Notes under the pieces: model-generated | What the model saw: the letters and a program-made list of their open reading frames with translations, nothing else | What the model was told of the DNA's origin: nothing | The model's database searches: none | Made by a program: the position numbers and the translations under genes | Part shown: piece after piece, positions 45,726 through 54,222 of the stretch | How positions within the stretch are numbered: the stretch's first letter is position 1 | How the letters are laid out: every line of letters begins with the position of its first letter | From: Arenimonas caeni | Lineage (GTDB): Bacteria; Pseudomonadota; Gammaproteobacteria; Xanthomonadales; Xanthomonadaceae | Reading direction: 5' to 3' | Assembly (NCBI RefSeq): GCF_003024235.1 | Contig: NZ_KZ679084.1 | Coordinates: forward strand, 186,001-250,000 | DNA: 64,000 nucleotides

Positions 45726-46631
45726 TCAGTCGCGGATGCGCACCGACTGGTCGTCGTAGACCAGCGGCACCAGCACCGTGCGCGTCGGCGCGCCGTCGGC
45801 CACGGCATTGAAGCGCAGGCGCTGCACCGACGCCCTCAGCGCTTCGCCGGCGGCCGGCCCGGGCAGGCTCTCGACCACCAGCGCCTGGCTCACCTCGCCC
45901 GACGGCGCGATGTGCAGGCGGAACAGGGCCATGCCCGGCCGGTGCAGGTCATGGCGGCGGACGGTGTTGCGGCCACCCGACAACGGCACGCGCCCGCTGC
46001 CGCGCAGCTCGGTCGGATAGACTTGGTGCAGGGGCCGGCAGGGCGGGCCGGCGGTGGCGTCGTCGCCCGGCCCGGCCGCGAAGCCGGCTTCGATCCGGGG
46101 ACCGAAGCGATCGAGCACGGCCCTGACGTTGCCAGCCACCCGTTCCTCGGTCTCCTGGCCGGGCGGCAGCGCCGCGAAACCGCGCCTGATCAGGTCGGCC
46201 TGGTAGGTCCGGTGCTGGCTGGGCTCCCTGATCTGCATGTAGTGGGCGTAAAGCTGGGCCCAGACCATGCCCGACATCGCGTCGCCGTGGGCCAGCTCGA
46301 GTTCGGCCGAAGACGCCATCGCGGTCAGCTCGCCATCGAGCGCGGCGTCCGCCAGCAGCTCGCGCGCCTTCTGCAGGTCGGCATCGACCAGCGCCGCCGG
46401 ATGGCTCCGCCCCAGGCGGTAGAGCGCACCCATCCGCAGCTTCTGGGAGGCCGAGGGATCTTCCTGCTGCCAGCGGGCCAGCGTCTCCAGGCGGCGGGCC
46501 GGGTCGGCGCCCGGGTCTTCGGGCAACCCGGACGGGTCGGGGCCGGCACACAGCGGCAGGGCATCGTCCGCGCGGACGTCGGCGGCAAGGCCAAGGGCGA
46601 ACAGCAGCACCAGCGGGAGCAGTCGCGTCAT
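45726..46631 (-). CDS. Secreted Sel1-like protein with TonB-C-like domain
   Basis: 301 residues with signal peptide (about 1-21, LLPLVLLFALGLAADVRA). A helical region contains one or two Sel1/TPR-like repeats (about 55-130) and ends with a TonB C-terminal-type fold: VYPTELRGSGRVPLSGG.. and LFRLHIAPSGEVSQALVVES. Similar proteins in this family are periplasmic, with no known activity. It converges on rapA with a 6-nt gap. No operon partner is apparent; rhomboid lies 27 nt upstream. Confidence 0.68.
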   Translation of the reverse strand: MTRLLPLVLLFALGLAADVRADDALPLCAGPDPSGLPEDPGADPARRLETLARWQQEDPSASQKLRMGALYRLGRSHPAALVDADLQKARELLADAALDGELTAMASSAELELAHGDAMSGMVWAQLYAHYMQIREPSQHRTYQADLIRRGFAALPPGQETEERVAGNVRAVLDRFGPRIEAGFAAGPGDDATAGPPCRPLHQVYPTELRGSGRVPLSGGRNTVRRHDLHRPGMALFRLHIAPSGEVSQALVVESLPGPAAGEALRASVQRLRFNAVADGAPTRTVLVPLVYDDQSVRIRD

Positions 46632-46658
46632 CCTGGCTTTTCCTGGGGTGGGAAAGGC

Positions 46659-47318
46659 TCAGCGCACCAGCCGCGGGCCGCGCGGCCGGAACGGCGGCTG
46701 GCCGCGCCAGTAGCGGATCATCAGCCAGCCGAACAGCATGCCGCCCAGGTGCGCGAAGTGCGCCACGCCCGAGGCGGTGTTGAACACGCCCATCAGCAGC
46801 TCGATGGCGCCGAAGACGATGACGAAGGTGCGCGCCTTCATCGGGATCGGCGGGAACAGCAGCATGACCTTGCGGTTCGGGAACAGCATGCCGTAGGCCA
46901 GCAGCAGGCCGAAGATGCCGCCCGAGGCGCCCACGGTCGGGTAGACGCCCTGGCCGGTGATGCCGCTGGTGACGACGATCAGCTGGATCAAGCCGGCGCC
47001 GGCGACGCAGGCGAGGAAGTAGCCGAGGAAACGACGCGAGCCCCAGGCCTGCTCGAGCGAGCCGCCGAACATGAAGATCGCCAGGCCGTTGAAGAACAGG
47101 TGGCCGAAGCTGCCATGCAGCGCGCCATAGGTGAGGATCTGCCAGGGCAGGAAGCCGATCGTGAAGGGCAGGCCGTCGGGCCCGGTGCCGATGACGTGCT
47201 CGCCCAGCGGCCAGAGCGCGAAATAGAGGATGGCGATTTCCGGCGCGAGCATCTGCGCCAGGTAGGCCACCACCAGTGCGATCAGCAGCGCCTTGGTGAC
47301 CGGGGGAAGTGCGTACAT
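46659..47318 (-). CDS. Rhomboid family intramembrane serine protease
   Basis: 219 residues and six hydrophobic segments. The catalytic dyad is Ser in VGASGGIFGLLLAYG and His in AHFAHLGGMLFGW. The oxyanion Asn/His pair is in HGSFGHLFFNGLAIF, and the L1 loop includes the WxR-like WGSRRFLGYF. Rhomboids cut transmembrane helices near helix-breaking residues, in quality control or signalling. No substrate is suggested by neighbours. Confidence 0.92.
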   Translation of the reverse strand: MYALPPVTKALLIALVVAYLAQMLAPEIAILYFALWPLGEHVIGTGPDGLPFTIGFLPWQILTYGALHGSFGHLFFNGLAIFMFGGSLEQAWGSRRFLGYFLACVAGAGLIQLIVVTSGITGQGVYPTVGASGGIFGLLLAYGMLFPNRKVMLLFPPIPMKARTFVIVFGAIELLMGVFNTASGVAHFAHLGGMLFGWLMIRYWRGQPPFRPRGPRLVR

Positions 47319-47377
47319 GCGGGCATCCGTTTCGGGGGCGGCCCATCATAGCGTCGGCCGCGGCGCCGAAGCAGGCC

Positions 47378-47734
47378 TCAGTCCGGCGGCGCCCAGAGCA
47401 TCTGGTCAAGCGTGGCGGCGGCGCGCTGGCCGCGCACGCGCCCGGCCTCGACCCGCACGCCCTCGGCCCGCAGGCGCTGCACCTGCTCGTCGAAGCCAGG
47501 CGAACCCGGCGGGAAGGCGATCCGTCCGTCCGAGCGCAGCACCCGGTGCCAGGGCAGGCCCGGTTCGTCGCCGGCCGAGAGGATGCGCGCCACCAGCCGC
47601 GCGCGGCCCGGCAGTCCGGCGCGCCGCGCGACCTCGCCATAGCCGGCCACTTCGCCCGGCGCCAGCGCCTTCACGGCCGCCAGCACGAGGCGGCGGTTGC
47701 GTCCGGCCGGGGTTTCCTTGGGCTTTGCGGGCAT
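47378..47734 (-). CDS. Alkyltransferase-like protein (ATL), O6-alkylguanine binding
   Basis: 118 residues, the MGMT DNA-binding domain only. The active-site motif PCHR of methyltransferases reads P61-W62-H-R here (LPWHRVLRSDGRIAFP), which defines the ATL subfamily: they bind O6-alkylguanine tightly and recruit nucleotide excision repair without removing the alkyl group. The recognition helix segment GYGEVARRAGLPGRARLVARIL is intact. Divergent from the next gene. Confidence 0.9.
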   Translation of the reverse strand: MPAKPKETPAGRNRRLVLAAVKALAPGEVAGYGEVARRAGLPGRARLVARILSAGDEPGLPWHRVLRSDGRIAFPPGSPGFDEQVQRLRAEGVRVEAGRVRGQRAAATLDQMLWAPPD

Positions 47735-47746
47735 GGGCGCTAGGAT
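47718..47746 (+). promoter_or_regulatory. Sigma-70-like promoter
   Basis: TTGGGC (47718-47723), 17-bp spacer, TAGGAT (47741-47746). It would start a transcript near 47753, ahead of the small unknown gene, and it overlaps the 5' end of the divergent ATL gene. Confidence 0.5.
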
Positions 47747-47775
47747 ACCCCTCCCCCCATGCGATGCACTCCGAC

Positions 47776-48183
47776 ATGCAGAACTTCGAACAGATCCGCA
47801 GCCACCTGCAGGGCAAATACAAGCTCACCGCCAGCGAGCCCTACCTGGTGTGCGTGCAGCTCTCGCTCGACCAGGGCCGGCGGCACCAGAGCATCTTCCT
47901 GTCGGAGATGATGGGCGAGGACGGGCGCGGCTACCTGCGCGTGAGCACGGTGATCGCGCCGATGACCGGCATCGACGCCCGGCGCATGCTGGCCTTCAAC
48001 TGGCAGAGCCCGGTGGGCTACCTGGCCATCGGCGAACTCGACGGCGTGCCCTGGCTGCAGCTGTGCGAGAACCGCCCCTACGACTGCGTCGTGGCCGCCG
48101 AGATCGACCGCCTCGTGCTCGAGATCGGTGGCCTCGGCGACCAGATGGAACGCATGCTCTCGGCCGGCGGCGACCTGCTCTGA
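47776..48183 (+). CDS. Uncharacterised 15-kDa protein
   Basis: 135 residues from ATG 47776; an earlier in-frame ATG at 47764 adds MHSD. No signal peptide or membrane segment. The pattern of an N-terminal helix (MQNFEQIRSHLQGKYKL), five or so strands and a long C-terminal helix (AAEIDRLVLEIGGLGDQMERML) resembles the YbjN/type III secretion chaperone-like fold. That is an impression, not an identification. It converges with pit, 7 nt away. Confidence 0.6.
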   Translation: MQNFEQIRSHLQGKYKLTASEPYLVCVQLSLDQGRRHQSIFLSEMMGEDGRGYLRVSTVIAPMTGIDARRMLAFNWQSPVGYLAIGELDGVPWLQLCENRPYDCVVAAEIDRLVLEIGGLGDQMERMLSAGGDLL

Positions 48184-48190
48184 ACCGGGC

Positions 48191-49315
48191 TTATTCCCAG
48201 CCCATGGCGATCACGCCACGGTAGAGCAGCCAGGCCATGCCGCCCGAGGCGGGGATGGTCAGGATCCACGCCCAGACGATCTTCTGGATGATGTTCCACT
48301 TGAGCGCGCGCGGGTTCTTGGCCACGCCCACGCCCATGATCGCGGTCGAGATCGAGTGCGTGGTGGACACCGGCATGCCGAAGTGCGCGGCCAGCGACAG
48401 GATGGTGGCCGAGCTGGTTTCCGCGGCGAAGCCGTGGATCGGGTGCAGCTTCACCATCTTGTGGCCGAGCGTCTTGATGATGCGCCAGCCGCCGGCCGCG
48501 GTGCCGGCCGCCATCACCAGGGCGCAGGTGACCACGATCCAGGTCTCGATGCCCTCGGCGTCGCCCGGGTGCATGAAGGCCAGCCAGGACGGCAGGTTGT
48601 CGAGCGTGCCGGCCGCCTCGGCGCCGATCAGGGCCAGGGCGATGATGCCCATGGTCTTCTGCGCGTCGTTGGTGCCGTGGGCCCAGCCCATGTAGGCCGC
48701 CGAGACGATCTGGGCCTTGCCGAAGGTGAAGTTGATCCACTTTGGCCGGGAAATGCGCGCCAGCCAGCCGCCGGCGCCGTTCATGGCGCTGACGATGGCC
48801 ATGAGCGCGCCCATCATGAACAGGCCGAGGAAGAAGCCGGCCACCGGCGAGGTGACCATCGGCAGCACCACCTTCCAGAAGATGCCCTGGCTCTTGGTCC
48901 AGACCTCGGCCTGCTGCGACCAGATCAGCACGTCGACGTTGTTGCCCGAGGCCGCCAGCGCCGCGCCGATCAGGCCGCCGATCAGCGCGTGGCTGGACGA
49001 GGACGGCAGGCCGAACCACCAGGTGATCAGGTTCCAGATGATGCCGCCCGAGAGTGCGCAGATCAGCACCTGCGAACCGACCACCAGCACGTTGGCGTCG
49101 ATCAGGCCCGAGGAGATGGTCTTGGCCACGGCGGTGCCGGACAGGGCGCCGATGAGGTTCATCACGGCCGCCAGCGACACGGCCTGCAGAGGCGTGAGCA
49201 CCTTGGTGGCCACCACCGTGGCGATGGAGTTGGCGGTGTCGTGGAAACCGTTGATGTACTCGAAGACCAGCGCGACGAGCACGACCACCAGCACCAGGAT
49301 CAGGGCGGTGGACAT
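48191..49315 (-). CDS. pit: Low-affinity inorganic phosphate transporter (PiT)
   Basis: 374 residues, about ten membrane segments. The two PiT signature repeats are visible: GFHDTANSIATVVATKVL (about 23-40) and GWAHGTNDAQKTMGIIAL (about 208-225). Single-file SSSSHALIGG and PVSTTHSISTAIMG segments contribute the phosphate path. It imports metal-phosphate with protons. It lies 3 nt after the DUF47 gene, the standard regulator-transporter pair. Confidence 0.95.
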   Translation of the reverse strand: MSTALILVLVVVLVALVFEYINGFHDTANSIATVVATKVLTPLQAVSLAAVMNLIGALSGTAVAKTISSGLIDANVLVVGSQVLICALSGGIIWNLITWWFGLPSSSSHALIGGLIGAALAASGNNVDVLIWSQQAEVWTKSQGIFWKVVLPMVTSPVAGFFLGLFMMGALMAIVSAMNGAGGWLARISRPKWINFTFGKAQIVSAAYMGWAHGTNDAQKTMGIIALALIGAEAAGTLDNLPSWLAFMHPGDAEGIETWIVVTCALVMAAGTAAGGWRIIKTLGHKMVKLHPIHGFAAETSSATILSLAAHFGMPVSTTHSISTAIMGVGVAKNPRALKWNIIQKIVWAWILTIPASGGMAWLLYRGVIAMGWE

Positions 49316-49318
49316 GGA

Positions 49319-49948
49319 TCAGGAGTTCTTGAGCACGATGTGGTAGACGACGTTGCCGGCATCGCGGCAGCGGTCGATGGCCTTCTCCAGGATCTCGTAG
49401 AGGTCCTTGAGGATCAGGTAGCGCATCGGGTCGGTTTCGTTGGTGTAGGTGTCCCGGTACATCTCCAGGATCAGCCGGTCGGCCTCCGACTCGATGGCCT
49501 GCAGCTTGTCGTTGAGCGCCTTGGTGCCCTCGAGCGACATGCCCTTGCGCAGGGTGCCCACCATTTCCTCGAGCACGGCGCAGGCGCGCTCGAGCATGGC
49601 CGCGCGCGGCACGAAGTCGGCGTCGCCCACCCGCTCGGAGGCCAGCTCGTAGCGCTCGGCGAACTTCTCGACCACCTTGGGGATCTTGTAGAGGGCGCTC
49701 GACAGTTCTTCGATGTCCTCGCGCTCGAGCGCGGTGACGAAGGTGTTCACCAGCTCCTGGCTGATCTCGGCCGCCAGGTCCTTCTCGCGCTGCCGGGCCA
49801 GCTTGAACTTCTCCTGGCTGCGCTGGGCCGGCGGCGTGGCCAGCAGCTCGCCCAGGGCCCGGGCGCTCTCGCGCGCGGCGGCGGCGCTGGCCTCGAGCAG
49901 GCCATAGAACTTGTCGCCCTTGCCGAAGATGGTCTGGAGGGAAAACAT
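49319..49948 (-). CDS. DUF47 family PhoU-like phosphate transport regulator
   Basis: 209 residues, all alpha helical with many heptad charges. It starts MFSLQTIFGKGDKFYGLLEA, the common DUF47 N-terminus, and has acidic helix motifs E-x-x-A-D-R-L that bind metal clusters in PhoU. These proteins are thought to tune the adjacent PiT transporter. First gene of the pit operon; a Pho-box-like site lies 50-68 nt upstream. Confidence 0.9.
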   Translation of the reverse strand: MFSLQTIFGKGDKFYGLLEASAAAARESARALGELLATPPAQRSQEKFKLARQREKDLAAEISQELVNTFVTALEREDIEELSSALYKIPKVVEKFAERYELASERVGDADFVPRAAMLERACAVLEEMVGTLRKGMSLEGTKALNDKLQAIESEADRLILEMYRDTYTNETDPMRYLILKDLYEILEKAIDRCRDAGNVVYHIVLKNS

Positions 49949-49998
49949 CGCGGAATCCTGTGCTTGGCCGGGCCAACCGGCCTTCGGAAGGCGCGTAT

Positions 49999-50016
49999 GT
50001 TACACCCATGTGACCG
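49999..50016 (-). promoter_or_regulatory. Pho-box-like direct repeat upstream of DUF47-pit
   Basis: Read on the minus strand: CGGTCAC-ATGG-GTGTAAC. Two 7-mers with a 4-nt spacer (11-bp period) match the PhoB repeat CTGTCAC at 6/7 and 5/7 positions. It ends 51 nt before the DUF47 start codon. Inferred from the consensus only. Confidence 0.45.
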
Positions 50017-50115
50017 CCCGCAACCCCGGGGGCGGCCCGGGCCTGTGGCATAGTTTCGCCATTCCCCCGCCTCCAACCGACCCCGGAGCCCCTTGCCGGC
50101 CCTGCCCGGTAGCCC

Positions 50116-51432
50116 ATGACCCTCGACCTCGCCCTCGTCCTGTTCCTCATCCTCTGCAACGGCTTCTTCGCCCTGTCGGAGATGTCCGTGGTCACCTCCC
50201 GCAAGGCCCGCCTCAAGCAGCAGGCCGGGGAGAGCCGCCGGGCCAAGGCCGCCCTGGAGCTGGCCGAACACCCCGAGCGCTTCCTGTCCACGGTGCAGGT
50301 GGGAATCACCCTGATCGGCATCCTCACCGGCATGTACGGCGGCGAGGCGATCGGCGTGCGCATCCAGGCCCTGATCGAGCCCTTCTTCGAGGACCCGGAC
50401 TGGGCGCGCAACATCGGCCTGGGCGTGAGCGTCGGCCTGATCACCTTCACCACCATCATCCTGGGCGAGCTGCTGCCCAAGCGCATCGCGCTGCTGGCCC
50501 CCGAGCGCATCGCCGGGGCGGTGGCGATGCCGATGAACCTGCTGTCGATCATGGCGACCCCGGCCGTGTGGCTGCTTTCGTTCACCACCCGCAACCTGCT
50601 GCGCCTGCTGCGCCTGGACCGCGGCCAGGCCGACCAGGTGACGGAAGAGGAGATCCGCATGCTGGTGGCCGAGAGCCACGAGCAGGGCGTGATCGACGCC
50701 GACGAGCGCAACATGATCAACCGCGTGCTGCGCCTGGGCGACCGCTCCAGCGCCGGCCTGATGACCCCGCGCACGCGCATCGTCTGGCTAGACGCCTCGG
50801 CCAGCTACGAGGAGAACCTGGCGACCATGCGCGAGACACCGTTCGCGCGCTACCCGGTGTACCGCGGCTCGGACGCCGAGGTGCTGGGCATCCTCGAGGT
50901 GAAGGCCCTCACCGGCATGATCGGCCGCGACGGCTCGAACGCCGAGCTGTTCCGCGAGCTGCGCCCGGCCCTGTTCGTGTCCGAATCGACCCAGGCCATG
51001 AAGCTGCTGGAGATCTTCCGCGAGGAGCAGCAGACCCTAGCCCTGGTGGTGGACGAGTACGGCGACATCCAGGGCATGGTCTCGTCCAACGACCTGCTGG
51101 CCGCCGTGCTGGGCCGCGTCCAGGACACCGAGGGCGCGCCCGAGGAGGCCCTGGTGGTCACCCGTGCCGACGGCTCCTACCTGGTGGACGGCCGGCTCTC
51201 GACCGAGGAGCTGCGCGAGCTGCTCTCGCTCACCCGCCTGCCCGACGAGGAAGACGGCGACTACCACACCGCCGCCGGCATGGTGATCGCCCAGTTCGGC
51301 CGCATCCCGCATTCAGGCGAGCACTTCGACTGGGCCGGCTGGCGCTTCGAAGTGGTCGACCTCGACGGCGCCCGCATCGACAAGCTGCTGGTGGCGCGGC
51401 TGCCCGAGCCCGAGCGCGAGGATGGGATTTAG
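50116..51432 (+). CDS. CNNM/CorC-type hemolysin-family transporter
   Basis: 438 residues. The N-terminal DUF21 domain has four membrane segments (about 1-150; ALVLFLILCNGFFALSEMSV and LITFTTIILGELLPKRIAL), then a CBS pair (about 200-335) and a CorC_HlyC domain (about 345-430; AGMVIAQFGRIPHSGEHFDWAGWRFEVVD in two halves). Such proteins export Mg2+/Co2+ or protect membranes; this one resembles the YfjD/YtfL group. Single gene, divergent from the phosphate operon. Confidence 0.92.
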   Translation: MTLDLALVLFLILCNGFFALSEMSVVTSRKARLKQQAGESRRAKAALELAEHPERFLSTVQVGITLIGILTGMYGGEAIGVRIQALIEPFFEDPDWARNIGLGVSVGLITFTTIILGELLPKRIALLAPERIAGAVAMPMNLLSIMATPAVWLLSFTTRNLLRLLRLDRGQADQVTEEEIRMLVAESHEQGVIDADERNMINRVLRLGDRSSAGLMTPRTRIVWLDASASYEENLATMRETPFARYPVYRGSDAEVLGILEVKALTGMIGRDGSNAELFRELRPALFVSESTQAMKLLEIFREEQQTLALVVDEYGDIQGMVSSNDLLAAVLGRVQDTEGAPEEALVVTRADGSYLVDGRLSTEELRELLSLTRLPDEEDGDYHTAAGMVIAQFGRIPHSGEHFDWAGWRFEVVDLDGARIDKLLVARLPEPEREDGI

Positions 51433-51468
51433 CACGGATAAAGCCGGGCCCACCCAGACTGCCAGGCC

Positions 51469-52104
51469 ATGAGCCCCGCCGAAATCAGTACCCGCGCCCT
51501 GCTCGACGCCCTGTCCGAAGGCAACGGCGACACGGGCAACGGGCCGCTGACGCTCGGCGGCGTGCTCGACCGCTTCCGCGCCCGCGCCTTCGGCATCTTC
51601 CTGCTGCTGGCCGTACTGCCCGCCTTCGTGCCCCTGCCGGTGGGCGCCGGCGCCGTCAGCGGCCCGCTGGTGAGCCTGGCCGGGCTGCAGCTGCTGGTGC
51701 TGATGGCCCACCCCTGGGTGCCGGGTTTCCTGTCGCGCCGGCCGCTGTCGCGCGAGGGCGTGGCCAGGTTCCGTGACCGCACCTCGGGCCTGCTGCGCCG
51801 GCTCGAGAAGCTCAGCCGCCCGCGCACCGAGTGGGTCATCGACCACGCCGCCGCGCGCATGTTCACCGGCCTGCTGCTGGTGCTGCTGGGTTTCCTGCTG
51901 GCCCTGCCGATCCCGGCCACCAACTACCCTTTCGGCCTGGTCCTGCTGGCCTACGCCATCGCCCTGATCGAGCGCGACGGCCGGCTGATGCTGGTGGCCT
52001 GGATCCTGGGCATCGCCCAGATCGTGGTGCTGGTGGTGTTCTCGGGCCAGCTGGCCGGCGCACTGGCCGACGTGCTGGACTGGGCCCGCGGCCTATTCGG
52101 CTGA
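51469..52104 (+). CDS. exoD: ExoD family membrane protein
   Basis: 211 residues with about four hydrophobic segments (FGIFLLLAVLPAFVPLPVG near 42-60; a loop PLVSLAGLQLLVLM; then MFTGLLLVLLGFLLALPIPA and MLVAWILGIAQIVVLVVFS). ExoD was found in Rhizobium exopolysaccharide synthesis and alkali tolerance; its mechanism is unknown. The final 12 nt overlap the 3' end of the opposite-strand GGDEF-EAL gene. Confidence 0.85.
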   Translation: MSPAEISTRALLDALSEGNGDTGNGPLTLGGVLDRFRARAFGIFLLLAVLPAFVPLPVGAGAVSGPLVSLAGLQLLVLMAHPWVPGFLSRRPLSREGVARFRDRTSGLLRRLEKLSRPRTEWVIDHAAARMFTGLLLVLLGFLLALPIPATNYPFGLVLLAYAIALIERDGRLMLVAWILGIAQIVVLVVFSGQLAGALADVLDWARGLFG

Positions 52105-54222
52105 TTCGCGGAAGGAACGGCGCATGTCGTTGGCCGGCATCGGCCGGCCCAGCCAGAAGCCCTGGCCCTGGTCGCAGCCGCGCTCGCGCAGCACGGCGTA
52201 CTGGCCCTCGGTCTCGATGCCCTCGGCCACCACGGTGATGCCCAGCGAATGCGCCATGGCGATGATCGCCGAGGTCAGCGCCAGGTCGTCCGGGTCGCGC
52301 AGCACGTCGGCGACGAAGCTGCGGTCGATCTTCACGCCGTCCACGGGCACCCGGCGCAGGTGGCTCAGGCCCGAGAAGCCGGTGCCGAAGTCGTCCAGCC
52401 AGACCTTCACGCCGGTGGCGCGCAGGCGCGAGAGCAGCGCGCTGGCCTGGGCCTCGTCGCCCAGCACCGCGGTCTCGGTGAGTTCGAGGTGCAGCTGCCC
52501 CGGCGCCACGCCGGTCGAGGCCAGGGCGCTGGCGACCACGTCCGGCAGGTCGCCACTGCGCAGCTGGCGGGGCGAGATGTTCACCGACACGAAGGGCGGC
52601 TCCTGGCCCGGCAGGACCCAGGTGGCGGCGTCGCGGCAGGCCTGCACCAGCACGTGCCGGCCCAGGGCCTCGATCAGGCCGCTCTGCTCGGCGACTTCGA
52701 TGAACACCGAGGGCGGCACCACGCCGAGGCGCGGGTGCTCCCAGCGGCACAGGGCCTCAGCGCCCATCGGGCGGCCGTCGGCGAGGCGGTAGATGGGCTG
52801 GTAGTGCAGGCTCAGCTCGCCACGCTCCCAGGCGCCGCGCAGTTCCTCCTCGAGCTGCACCCGGCGTTCGACCGCCTGGTCCATGGCCTTGGAGTAGAAG
52901 CGGTAGCAGCCCTTGCCGGCCACCTTGGCCTGGTACATGGCGATGTCGGCGTTCTTGAGCAGCTGGCCGGCGCTGGAGGCGTCGAAGGGGAACAGGGTGA
53001 TGCCCACCGAGGCACCCAGGAACACCTGCCGCCCCTGCAGCACCAGCGGCCGCTGCACCTCCTCGATCAGCGCCTCGGCCAGGCGGCCGGAGCTGGCGCG
53101 GATGTCCTCGGCCAGGAACAGCACAATGAACTCGTCGCCGCCGAAACGGGCGATCTCGGCGCCCTGCCCGCCAAGGCGCTCGACCGTCATGCGGATGCGC
53201 ACCGACAGCTGGCCCAGCACTTCGTCGCCGGCTTCGTGGCCCAGGGTGTCGTTGACGCGCTTGAAGTCGTCGAGGTCGACGAACAGCAGGGCCAGCTCGC
53301 CGCTGCTGGCCTGCAGGGTGAGCAGGCGGTCGTCGAGCGCCTCGCGGAAGGCCAGGCGGTTGGACAGGCCGGTGAGCGAATCGGTGTAGGCCATGCGGCG
53401 GATGTCGCGGTCGTGGCGCGCCACCGCCTCGCTCATGCGATTGAAGCCGCGCACCAGGTCGCCCAGTTCGTCCTGGCGCTCGGAGTGCAGGCCGACCTCG
53501 TCGTAGCGGCCTTGTTCGATGCGGCCCGCGGCCTCGGCCAGGGCGCTGATCGGCTGCACGATGCGCCGCTGCAGCAGCCACATGGCCAGGCAGGCGATGC
53601 CGAACAGCCCCGCCAGCAGGGTCAGGATCCAGGCCAGCTGCGCGTGGTTGGACGCGGCCAGGCGCTGCTCCAGCGGCCCGAGCACGTCGACCTCGCGGCG
53701 GTTGGCGTTCTCGCGCGACAGGCCCACGCGCACGCCGCCGATGCGCTCGCCGCCGATGCGGATCGGGCTGGCGACGTCGAGCAGCGTGTCGTTCCACTGC
53801 CCGTGCGGGCCCTCGGCCTGCAGGGCCTCGAAGGCCATCGGGTCGGCCATCGGCTGGCCGAAGGCCGGGATGTCGCCCGAGCCGTCGTGCAGCACCTGGC
53901 CCTCGGCGTCGTGGATGATCACGTAGACCACGTCCGGCTGGCGCAGGGTGGCGCGCGCCAGTTCGCCGAGCTTGGCCAGGTCGAGGTAATACAGCGGATT
54001 GGTGGCGGCGTCGGCCAGCTGGCTCGACAGGGTCTCGCCGCGGCTGAGCAGGCCTTCGCGGGCGAGCGTGCGCACCGCGCCGGCGCTGATCTGGTGGGCG
54101 TCCTCGTTGCTGCGCTTGGTGTGCAGCCAGAGCGCCGAGAACAGCCCGGACACCACCAGCATCACGCCGGCCAGCAGCCACAGCAGTTCACCGCGCAGGC
54201 CCAGGCGGAAGGGCAGCCTCAT
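52093..54222 (-). CDS. Membrane GGDEF-EAL protein with periplasmic sensor and HAMP
   Basis: 709 residues. Membrane helix 1 (about 8-30), periplasmic sensor region of about 165 residues, helix 2 (WILTLLAGLFGIACLAMWLL, about 198-217), HAMP, GGDEF domain (ARFGGDEFIVLF near 360) and EAL domain (GAEALCRWEHP near 488; KIDRSFVADV; GIETEGQ). Both catalytic motifs look complete, so it may make and break c-di-GMP. The GGDEF lacks the RxxD inhibitory site. The start overlaps the PhnD-like gene's stop by 4 nt, so a periplasmic binding protein and this sensor are made together. Confidence 0.93.
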   Translation of the reverse strand: MRLPFRLGLRGELLWLLAGVMLVVSGLFSALWLHTKRSNEDAHQISAGAVRTLAREGLLSRGETLSSQLADAATNPLYYLDLAKLGELARATLRQPDVVYVIIHDAEGQVLHDGSGDIPAFGQPMADPMAFEALQAEGPHGQWNDTLLDVASPIRIGGERIGGVRVGLSRENANRREVDVLGPLEQRLAASNHAQLAWILTLLAGLFGIACLAMWLLQRRIVQPISALAEAAGRIEQGRYDEVGLHSERQDELGDLVRGFNRMSEAVARHDRDIRRMAYTDSLTGLSNRLAFREALDDRLLTLQASSGELALLFVDLDDFKRVNDTLGHEAGDEVLGQLSVRIRMTVERLGGQGAEIARFGGDEFIVLFLAEDIRASSGRLAEALIEEVQRPLVLQGRQVFLGASVGITLFPFDASSAGQLLKNADIAMYQAKVAGKGCYRFYSKAMDQAVERRVQLEEELRGAWERGELSLHYQPIYRLADGRPMGAEALCRWEHPRLGVVPPSVFIEVAEQSGLIEALGRHVLVQACRDAATWVLPGQEPPFVSVNISPRQLRSGDLPDVVASALASTGVAPGQLHLELTETAVLGDEAQASALLSRLRATGVKVWLDDFGTGFSGLSHLRRVPVDGVKIDRSFVADVLRDPDDLALTSAIIAMAHSLGITVVAEGIETEGQYAVLRERGCDQGQGFWLGRPMPANDMRRSFRESAE

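Noticed and set aside
45949-47640. Long Arg/Ala/Gly-rich frames over the Sel1-like and rhomboid genes
   Set aside because: Shadow frames of genuine minus-strand genes; no domain, no start signal.
47378-47734. Annotation as O6-methylguanine-DNA methyltransferase (ogt)
   Set aside because: The essential Cys of PCHR is Trp, so it cannot transfer the methyl group; it is an alkyltransferase-like protein.
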